A stretch of 64,000 bases of DNA from Solibacteraceae bacterium (GTDB lineage: Bacteria; Acidobacteriota; Terriglobia; Bryobacterales; Bryobacteraceae), in NCBI GenBank assembly GCA_026984795.1, contig JALSRK010000027.1:1-64000 (forward strand), in the 5' to 3' direction. A program made the position numbers and the translations under genes. Below are positions 34,546 to 41,504 of the stretch, in pieces; position 1 is the first letter of the stretch; the number at the start of each line of letters is the position of its first letter. A model generated the notes under the pieces. The model was not told the DNA's origin. It ran no database searches and saw nothing but the letters and a program-made list of their open reading frames with translations.

Positions 34546-37263
34546 CTATCGGCGCCCGCCGGAATGGCCTCTCCCGCCTCGGCTGAGCGGAGCTGACCGG
34601 CTCACCGATCCGCGGCTCCCTGATGCCGGGGCCGAAAGCCTCCCGGCCGAGCCGCTCGAACGGCTCGGGGCGCTCATCGAGGGCCGGGAGTAACCACCAC
34701 GGCTGCCCCCGATCCCAAACGGGCTTCTCGAACGCGACCCGCCCGTAAAGATCGACCGCGACGGACGGCCGGACCGCGAGCCGCCTCCGAAGATCGACGG
34801 GGAAGAGCTGACGCCCCGGGACCGCGAGCCGCCATATCCCCCATACGAGGGGCGGCTGCGCGGCCGTACAATCGGCGGCCGTACCTGGATCGTACTCCGC
34901 GACGGGAAAGAACGCCGGTAACTCGGGCTGGAGCGCCCATAACCCGGAGAATAGCCCGGCGCCGAGCGCCGGTAAGTCGGTACGCTCCGGCCGCTGGAGC
35001 GCGACGGCAAGGACCGGATGCTTCGGTTCGTCGGAGCGCCGGACGCCCGCCCGCCGATTCCCGCCGGAGCCGGACTCCTCAGCCCGCCGAACCGCTCCCA
35101 ACCACTCGAGCGGGCTCCAGCCGAACGTGAGGCGCCCGCGCCGCCCATCCGGCCGGAATGGCTGGAGCCGAAAGCCGGCCGGCTGGAAAGGCCTGTGCCG
35201 CTCCTCGTACCGAACACGCTCCGCGACGTTCCCGTCGCAGGCTGGCCGAAACGGCGCCAGCCACCAGCGCTCCGTGTGCCGACCGCCGCTCCCCTGGTGG
35301 CTGAACGGCCGCCGGTCACCGGGACAGATGCCGTACCCGAGCCTATGCTTCGAACGGCTCGGGAAGGCTCCCCGAAACGCCGCCAGCCGCTGCTCCGGCT
35401 CGCTCGCGAACCAGAGCGGGACGTGAATGCGCCTCGGCTCGCCGCCGCTCGGGACGGTGTATCCGCACTGGGCCGCCCGGTGATCACCTGCGGCAACCGG
35501 GCGTTCCGCGAGGCCTCGCCGACCCGGCGCCATCCTCCAGTGGCGCGCGTCCCGGTACGCGACGGCGCCGGCAACGTCACCGATCGGGTCCCTGCAGCAC
35601 GGCTCGCCGCGCCCCTGCCTGCCACCGCGCGCGCTCCGCCACGGGACGCTGCACTTCCCGGCTCCGCCGAAACCGCCGTTCCCGCTCTCGTCCAGCCGCG
35701 AGCGGCTCCCCGAGAATTCACCGGCGCCCGCGTGGCGGCATTCCCGCCGCCCGCGGCGCGCTGGCCCCTGCTGGCCGGTTGCGCCACGCCGGCTGCGGCG
35801 CGGCTCGCCCCGGCCGGCCTGGCTATCCGCCGGACGATCTCCTCCATCCGCCGCTGCTGTTCCGTGAACGGCACGCGCGCCCTTTGCTGGGGCTGGCGCC
35901 GCGTGAAGAACCGGCTGCGGCTTCCCGATGCCGGCAGGCTCGCCCGGCGCACCGTCCGGTCGCTGAGCCGCAAACTCTCACGCCGCGGCACCATAGGAAC
36001 CGCCCCGCGGATCAGGTGGGCGTTCCGGATCTGATCGCTCCGGAAGATGTTGCGAACCCGCCCCTGAACGAAGTCTTCTCCGTTCACCGCCGTGATCGCG
36101 TTGGGAGCTCTGGCGTTGCGGTAGATGTTCGTGATGTTGACGTTGTTTACGATGCGGACGCTGTTGTCGATGTAAGTCCCGTGCCCCCAGCCGTGATACC
36201 AGCCGTGGCCGTACCAGGGATAGTACGGCTCATACGGAGCCAGCGGCACCCATCCGATGTGACCGAAACCGAAGCCGACGCTTACCCCGAAGTGGAACCC
36301 GGAGTAGCCGTTCCAGCCGAAGAACGCCACCAGCGCCGGACGCCAGTAGTGGTGTATGCCGATTCCCCCGGGCCACCAGACCCAACCATACGGCCCGTCC
36401 CAGAACCACCGCCCCCAGTGGTACGGCGCCCAGCCCCACGGGTCGTAGCTGATCCAGGTCCAGCCGTAGTAGTCGATCCACGACCACCGGCCATAGCGGT
36501 ACGGAGCCCAGCCAGGCGCCACGTCGGGATCCCAGACCCAGCCATACGGCGGTACGTACACCCAGCGGCCGTAGACGTCCAGATCCTCGGCCCCGTAAAT
36601 GTCCCGGCTCACATACTGGTACGCCCGCGTACGCCGCAGTTGCTTGTCCCGTTCCTCGTTCCACCGGTCCCAACGGTCTTTCGGGATTGCGGCGACGATG
36701 CGGAACTCCGGATTCCCGATCGGTCCGCGCACGATCATCGTCTTGCCGCCGCGCAGGTATTCGACTCCCTGCGGTGTGTAGATCTCGGCCTGCCCTTTGC
36801 GGACGGTGACTTCCGTCGTTTCCTCCGGACGCACGGTCACGCGGTAGCGTCCCTTCTTTAGGGGACGCACCGAGACGTTGGGTGTGGCGATCTCCACCTC
36901 GGCGTCATTGTCGTCGAGCACGCTGTAGGTGATCGTGCCGCGGGCCAACTGGATCTGGTACTGCCCGGTCTCCAGCTCCGACAGGCGGATCTCCGTGTTC
37001 GCCGCCAGCCGGACCACGTTCGCCCAGTCCAATTGGATCTCGGCCCGCGAACCCGCACCGGTATAGACGCTGTCCTCGGCCACCAGCGGCGCGTTCACCG
37101 CCCCGGCCACCCAGTCGCCCGAGTCGCCCCGGCGCACCGAGACGTCGCCGTTGATCACGCTGAGCCGGGCCACTCCCCGGCCCAACTCATCGGTCTCCTG
37201 CCCGGAGGCCGTCACCAACAGCGTGGTGGCCAATACCGGCAGCCAGAACAGTCTCGGTCTCAT
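34546..37263 (-). CDS. FecR-domain protein with W/Y-rich repeats and long Arg/Ser-rich tail (905 aa)
   Basis: This exported protein has a signal peptide (residues 1-21), a FecR-like beta domain (about 30-190; VNGDVSVRRGDSGDW, RAEIQLDWANVVRLAANTEI), and a Trp/Tyr/Gly-rich repeat block (230-360; YGRWVYVPPYGWVWDP, GWAPYRYGRWSW) as in DUF6600-type proteins. The rest (about 420-905) is a disordered Arg/Ser/Gly/Ala tail with four GWRRFG-type repeats at about residues 577, 626, 668 and 721. A strong AGGAGG lies five bases before the ATG. No sigma/anti-sigma partner is adjacent, so a FecR signalling role is doubtful. The basic tail may bind envelope polymers or nucleic acid outside the cell (inference). 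Confidence 0.75.
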   Translation of the reverse strand: MRPRLFWLPVLATTLLVTASGQETDELGRGVARLSVINGDVSVRRGDSGDWVAGAVNAPLVAEDSVYTGAGSRAEIQLDWANVVRLAANTEIRLSELETGQYQIQLARGTITYSVLDDNDAEVEIATPNVSVRPLKKGRYRVTVRPEETTEVTVRKGQAEIYTPQGVEYLRGGKTMIVRGPIGNPEFRIVAAIPKDRWDRWNEERDKQLRRTRAYQYVSRDIYGAEDLDVYGRWVYVPPYGWVWDPDVAPGWAPYRYGRWSWIDYYGWTWISYDPWGWAPYHWGRWFWDGPYGWVWWPGGIGIHHYWRPALVAFFGWNGYSGFHFGVSVGFGFGHIGWVPLAPYEPYYPWYGHGWYHGWGHGTYIDNSVRIVNNVNITNIYRNARAPNAITAVNGEDFVQGRVRNIFRSDQIRNAHLIRGAVPMVPRRESLRLSDRTVRRASLPASGSRSRFFTRRQPQQRARVPFTEQQRRMEEIVRRIARPAGASRAAAGVAQPASRGQRAAGGGNAATRAPVNSRGAARGWTRAGTAVSAEPGSAASRGGARAVAGRGAASRAAGTRSVTLPAPSRTGTRATGGWRRVGEASRNARLPQVITGRPSADTPSRAAASRGAFTSRSGSRASRSSGWRRFGEPSRAVRSIGSGTASVPVTGGRSATRGAAVGTRSAGGWRRFGQPATGTSRSVFGTRSGTGLSSRPAFGSSHSGRMGGAGASRSAGARSSGWERFGGLRSPAPAGIGGRASGAPTNRSIRSLPSRSSGRSVPTYRRSAPGYSPGYGRSSPSYRRSFPSRSTIQVRPPIVRPRSRPSYGGYGGSRSRGVSSSPSIFGGGSRSGRPSRSIFTGGSRSRSPFGIGGSRGGYSRPSMSAPSRSSGSAGRLSAPASGSRGSVSRSAPLSRGGRGHSGGRR

Positions 37264-37563
37264 GACAGCCTCCTTTCCGCCGCCTTTGTTGGTGCATCTT
37301 CCCGGCCAAAGGATAACTTGCTTGATATCAAAGAGTTTCGTTCCTTGAGCCCCGCCTTTGAGTGGCCGAAATCCACCACCCCGGTTGAGTTGGACCGCCT
37401 CTGCACCCGTGTTCCCCCCGCACCTCGACGCCCCGCCCGGCTTTCCCCCTCACCCTGCATCAGATTGCCCGCCGGGGACTTCCGAGTCTGTGATAGAATA
37501 GGTTCTCAACTGTGGTTAATGCCGGGCCGATATCTATGCTTACATGCCCGGCGGGAGGGGATC
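37264..37563. other. Divergent region between FecR and iron operon, with leader hairpin
   Basis: This 300-bp stretch must hold both promoters. It contains the palindrome TTGATATCAA (37322-37331) and, on the plus side, TGTGATAGAAT (-10-like, 37489-37499). A 7-bp stem (37521-37527 with 37546-37552) ends just before the ribosome site GGAGGGG (37554-37560) of the DtxR-FeoA gene. No Fur- or IdeR-type box was obvious. Confidence 0.4.
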
Positions 37564-38601
37564 GTGGCCTGGCTCGTCCTATTGTTGCTCGCGTTGGCCT
37601 TCTTGCTCGCCCCGCGCTGGGGCCTTCGCCACCGCTGGCGGCAGTGGCGGCGTCTCCGTACGCGCCGCCGCCTGGAAGACGCCCTGAAGCACCTGTTCGA
37701 GGCGGACCGGCGGAAACTGTCGCCCACCCTGGATTCCCTTGCCGGGGCCCTGCGCCTGCCGCGTTCCGAAGTCGCGTCGCTCGTCGAGAGGATGGAGAGC
37801 AACGGCCTACTCAAATCCCTCAAAGGCGCCCTCGAGTTGACGCCGGCCGGCAAGGATCTCGCCTTCCAGATCGTCCGGGCTCACCGTCTGCTCGAAACTT
37901 ACCTGGCCGAAGAGGCCGGCATGCCGCTCCGCGAGGTCCACCGCACCGCCGAACGGGCTGAACACGACCTGTCGGCTGAAACGATCGAAGCGCTAGACGC
38001 CCGGCTCGGGCATCCAGACCGCGACCCGCACGGGGACCCCATCCCCCTTGCCGACGGCTCCATTTCTGACGAAAAATTGACTCCTCTAACTGATGTGACT
38101 ACAGGAGAATCACTCTATATAGCTCATGTAGAAGATGAACCGGACTCCGTCTTCCGCCGTATCTCGGCCCTCGCCTTGAGGCCGGGCGATCCCATCCGGG
38201 TTCTCGATCACGGCCCCGATTTCGTGGTCATCGAACATCATGGACGTCAGCGCCGGATTTCCCCGGTGGTAGCCGCCAACGTCCACGTTCGCCGTTCTCC
38301 GGTAGCCCCCGAGAAGCCCGCCGATGCCGTGACCCTGGCGGACCTCGCTACCGGCGCCCGGGCCGAGGTCGTCGGCCTCGATCCAAGCTTCCGCGGATTG
38401 GCCCGGCGTCGCCTGCTCGATCTCGGCCTCACGCCCGGAGCTCACGTCACCGCCGCTCTCGCCAACGCCTTTGGAGATCCGCGCGCCTATGAGGTGCGCG
38501 GCACCCTGATCGCCTTACGCAGCGACCAGGCGCGAATGGTCTGGGTGCGCCCGGTAAACGGAACCGGAGATTCCGTTCCGTCCCAGGAGGCTACCGCGTG
38601 A
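37564..38601 (+). CDS. Membrane-anchored DtxR/MntR-like regulator fused to FeoA (345 aa)
   Basis: One chain combines an N-terminal transmembrane helix (residues 1-18, MAWLVLLLLALAFLLAP) and a basic juxtamembrane segment (RHRWRQWRRLRTRRR), a winged helix (about 35-90, LAGALRLPRSEVASLVERMESNGLL), a DtxR/MntR dimerisation domain with metal-ligand-like residues (RAHRLLETYL, EVHRTAERAEH), an SH3-like domain (about 185-255) and a FeoA domain (about 268-340, GLARRRLLDLGLTPG). The GTG at 37564 is chosen because GGAGGGG lies just upstream; the frame opens far earlier but is antisense there. The next gene, feoB, overlaps by 4 bases. Inferred role: sensing metal and either regulating transcription at the membrane or serving as FeoA for FeoB. 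Residues 168-192 are encoded by an AT-rich patch. Confidence 0.8.
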   Translation: MAWLVLLLLALAFLLAPRWGLRHRWRQWRRLRTRRRLEDALKHLFEADRRKLSPTLDSLAGALRLPRSEVASLVERMESNGLLKSLKGALELTPAGKDLAFQIVRAHRLLETYLAEEAGMPLREVHRTAERAEHDLSAETIEALDARLGHPDRDPHGDPIPLADGSISDEKLTPLTDVTTGESLYIAHVEDEPDSVFRRISALALRPGDPIRVLDHGPDFVVIEHHGRQRRISPVVAANVHVRRSPVAPEKPADAVTLADLATGARAEVVGLDPSFRGLARRRLLDLGLTPGAHVTAALANAFGDPRAYEVRGTLIALRSDQARMVWVRPVNGTGDSVPSQEATA

Positions 38602-39428
38602 GTACTCCCTTCCCCTCCGGACACGACTGCTCCCACTGTCCCGCCGGCGCCCAGCTCGCCCAGATGGGAATCGAACTCTCCCACCACGACCACCTGGTGG
38701 CGTTGGCCGGGAACCCGAATACCGGGAAGTCCTCGGTCTTCAATGCCCTCACCGGCTTGAAGCAGCACGTCGGCAACTGGCCCGGGAAGACCGTCACCCG
38801 CGCCGAGGGCGCCTTCGCTTACCGCGGCCTCCACTACAAGCTCGTCGATCTGCCCGGCACCTATTCTCTGATGTCCGCCTCCCAGGACGAACAGGTAGCC
38901 CGTGACTTCATTCTGTTCGGTCAGCCGGACTGCACCGTCGTCGTCATGGACGCCACCGCCCTCGAGCGCAATCTCAATCTCACCCTACAGGTGCTCGAAA
39001 TTACCGGTAGGGTCGTCGCCTGCGTGAACTTGATGGACGAAGCCGAACGCAAGGGCATCGACGTGGATGTCCGCGCCCTCTCCCGGGAGCTCGGTGTTCC
39101 CGCCGTCCCCACGGTCGCCCGTACCGGCCGGGGGCTTCACGAGCTGGTAGAGACCATCGCCGGGGTCGTGTCCGGCGCCATTCCAACAAGACCCCGGAAG
39201 TGGCGGCAGAACCCCGCCCTGGAACGCGCCGTCGAGCAACTCGTGCCCCTGATCGAGGAAGTAGCTCCCGGGCTGCCCTCCGCGCGCTGGGTCGCCTATC
39301 GCCTTCTCGACGGCGACCACACCATCAGGCAGTCCCTGCTCACGGGTGAGCTGGCGCGGCTGGCGGCAGCCCAGTCCGCCCCGGCCGCCTCCGGGAGCCG
39401 CCTCATCGCTTTGGAGGGCGGACAATGA
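38598..39428 (+). CDS. feoB: FeoB N-terminal G-protein half (276 aa)
   Basis: This is the cytosolic GTPase part of the ferrous iron transporter FeoB as a separate gene. It has G1 GNPNTGKSS, the switch-I region with NWPGKTV, G3 DLPGTYSL and G4 NLMD, followed by a helical GDI-like segment. A CSHC motif near residue 12 might bind metal. It starts with GTG overlapping the previous stop (GTGA), and its own stop overlaps the start of the permease half (ATGA). In most bacteria FeoB is one chain of about 700-800 residues; here 276 plus 467 add up to that, so a clean split rather than a frameshift is likely. Confidence 0.9.
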   Translation: MSTPFPSGHDCSHCPAGAQLAQMGIELSHHDHLVALAGNPNTGKSSVFNALTGLKQHVGNWPGKTVTRAEGAFAYRGLHYKLVDLPGTYSLMSASQDEQVARDFILFGQPDCTVVVMDATALERNLNLTLQVLEITGRVVACVNLMDEAERKGIDVDVRALSRELGVPAVPTVARTGRGLHELVETIAGVVSGAIPTRPRKWRQNPALERAVEQLVPLIEEVAPGLPSARWVAYRLLDGDHTIRQSLLTGELARLAAAQSAPAASGSRLIALEGGQ

Positions 39429-40828
39429 TGCCCGAAACCAGCGCCCCGACCGCGGCCGAGCGCCTCGTGCGCCGCGCCGACGAGCTGCGCCGCCGGCTCC
39501 CGCCGGACTTCCGCGACCAGGTCGTCACCTCCCTCTATGCCGAGGCCGGCCGCATCGTCAACCGCGTCGTCCGCACCCGGCCCGGCCGGCGCCTCTCCTG
39601 GGAGCAGCGCATCGACCGCCTGGTCACCTCGCCCGTCTTCGGCCTGCCGCTGATGCTGGCCCTGCTCGCCCTCGTCTTCTGGATCACCATCGTGGGAGCC
39701 AACTACCCGTCCAGCCTGCTCGCCCGGGGCCTGTTCGCCATCGAAGCCCACGCCGCCGCCTGGTTCGAAGCCTGGGGCGCCCCGTGGTGGCTCACCGGAT
39801 TCCTCTGGCACGGCGTCTACCGCGGCCTGGCCTGGGTGATCAGCGTCATGCTGCCGCCGATGGCGATCTTCTTCCCGCTGTTCACCATCCTCGAAGACCT
39901 CGGCTACCTTCCCCGGGTCGCCTTCAACCTCGATTGGCTCTTCCGCAAGGCCGGCGCTCACGGCAAGCAGGCCCTGACCATGGCCATGGGTTTCGGCTGC
40001 AACGCCGCCGGCGTGATCGCCACCCGCGTGATCGATTCCCCCCGCGAGCGCCTCATCGCCATCCTCACGAACAACTTTGTCCCCTGCAACGGCCGCTTCC
40101 CTACCCTGATCATGCTGGCCAGCGTCTTCGTCGCCGCCGCTTTCCCGCCCGCCCTCGCCTCGCTCGCCGCCGCCGGCGCCGTCGTGGGGATCGTTCTTCT
40201 CGGGGCCGTCTTCACTCTGATCGTCTCCTGGGGCCTCGCCCGCACCGTCCTCCGGGGCGAAGCCTCCGCGTTCACGCTCGAGCTGCCTCCATACCGCCGC
40301 CCGAGTATTCTGCGCATTCTCTACACTTCGATCATCGATCGCACCATCTTTGTTCTTCTCCGCGCCATGGCTACCGCCGCCCCCGCCGGCGCCGTCATCT
40401 GGCTGCTCGCCAACATCCATGCCGGTAGCGCTAGCCTCGCCCAGCATGTGGCTTCCTTTCTCGATCCCTTGGGCCACGCCATCGGACTCGACGGCGTGAT
40501 CCTGCTCGCTTACATCATCGCTATCCCAGCCAACGAGATCGTCGTCCCGACCATGCTCATGGTCTACCTTGGCACCGGCATGATGATTGAACTCGAATCG
40601 CTCGACCAGCTCCGGGCTCTGCTCGTGGACGGACATAGCTGGACCCTGCTCACCGCCGTCTGCCTGATGTTGTTCGCCCTCCTCCACAACCCCTGCGGCA
40701 CCACCATCCTCACCATCTGGAAGGAAACCCGCAGCGCGAAATGGACGCTTCTGGGCGCCCTGTTGCCCCTCGCCCTGGGATTCCTGGTCACTTTCGCCGT
40801 GGCCCAGGCCGTCCGGGCCTGGGGCTGA
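39425..40828 (+). CDS. feoB: FeoB C-terminal permease half (467 aa)
   Basis: This is the membrane part of ferrous iron transporter FeoB. Two Gate-type regions are present: PRVAFNLDWLF...GFGCNAAGVIATR and the later NNFVPCNGRFP (the Cys position of the second conserved motif). About eight or nine hydrophobic helices can be drawn. The first 60 residues are a helical linker with no GTPase motif. It starts four bases before the upstream stop, so the two halves are translationally coupled and probably form one complex. It is the last gene of the iron operon. Confidence 0.9.
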   Translation: MMPETSAPTAAERLVRRADELRRRLPPDFRDQVVTSLYAEAGRIVNRVVRTRPGRRLSWEQRIDRLVTSPVFGLPLMLALLALVFWITIVGANYPSSLLARGLFAIEAHAAAWFEAWGAPWWLTGFLWHGVYRGLAWVISVMLPPMAIFFPLFTILEDLGYLPRVAFNLDWLFRKAGAHGKQALTMAMGFGCNAAGVIATRVIDSPRERLIAILTNNFVPCNGRFPTLIMLASVFVAAAFPPALASLAAAGAVVGIVLLGAVFTLIVSWGLARTVLRGEASAFTLELPPYRRPSILRILYTSIIDRTIFVLLRAMATAAPAGAVIWLLANIHAGSASLAQHVASFLDPLGHAIGLDGVILLAYIIAIPANEIVVPTMLMVYLGTGMMIELESLDQLRALLVDGHSWTLLTAVCLMLFALLHNPCGTTILTIWKETRSAKWTLLGALLPLALGFLVTFAVAQAVRAWG

Positions 40829-40953
40829 CCCCCTGGCCCTCCGGCTGCCCCACACTGTGTCAGGGTGCCACAATAATGGTATGTGCGGCTTTTGTTTTCA
40901 AGTGGTTAGCATTGGTACGCGGGATGCAAGGAACCCCGTTGAGTGAACTACCG

Positions 40954-41499
40954 ATGCGCCGGGCCACGTGGATGAGCGTTCTCCTCGGCGCCGCCTTGGC
41001 GGCGCCTTTGGCGGGCGCGACACTGGAGAAGCTCTCTCTCGATGAGATGGTGCGCAAGTCAACCGCGATCGTGCGCGTCCGGGCTGAGGGTAGCCGGACT
41101 ATCCAGCGGGGCCCGCTGATCTACACCCTCACCCGCGTCAGTGTCATCGAGCGGTGGAAGGGGCCGGAAGCGTCTTCGATCGAGGTCGCCGTCCCCGGCG
41201 GCAGCCTGGGCGCCCTGCGCCAGGAGTTCTCCGGTACGCCGGCGCTCGAGCGCGGCGCCGAATACGTGCTCTTCCTGTGGACAGGCAAGAGCGGCATCAC
41301 CTACGTCATCGGCCTCTCGCAGGGCGTCTTCGAACTCCGGCGTGACGCCGACGGCAAGCTTGTGGCCTACCGGCCGGCCAGCGCCGCTACTATGCTCGAT
41401 CCCAGCACCGGGCGGCCTGTTCAGGATCAGGCGCTGACCTTGGCTTTGAGCGAACTGCGCCGCCGCGTCGAGCGCGTCATGGGGGCGGGAGCCAGGTAA
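40954..41499 (+). CDS. Exported protein of unknown function (181 aa)
   Basis: I do not recognise the family. From the ATG at 40954 there is a signal peptide (RRATWMSVLLGAALAAPLAGA), then a compact alpha/beta domain with EKLSLDEMVRKSTAIVRVRAEG, LTRVSVIERWKG, GGSLGALRQEFSG and YVLFLWTGKSGITYVIGLSQGVFEL. The frame is open from 40741, overlapping feoB; ATGs at 40876 and 40924 are alternatives. It is followed at 5 bases by the metalloprotease gene, so the two are likely partners, for example an inhibitor, chaperone or substrate of the protease (inference). Confidence 0.65.
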   Translation: MRRATWMSVLLGAALAAPLAGATLEKLSLDEMVRKSTAIVRVRAEGSRTIQRGPLIYTLTRVSVIERWKGPEASSIEVAVPGGSLGALRQEFSGTPALERGAEYVLFLWTGKSGITYVIGLSQGVFELRRDADGKLVAYRPASAATMLDPSTGRPVQDQALTLALSELRRRVERVMGAGAR

Positions 41500-41504
41500 C
41501 CGTT

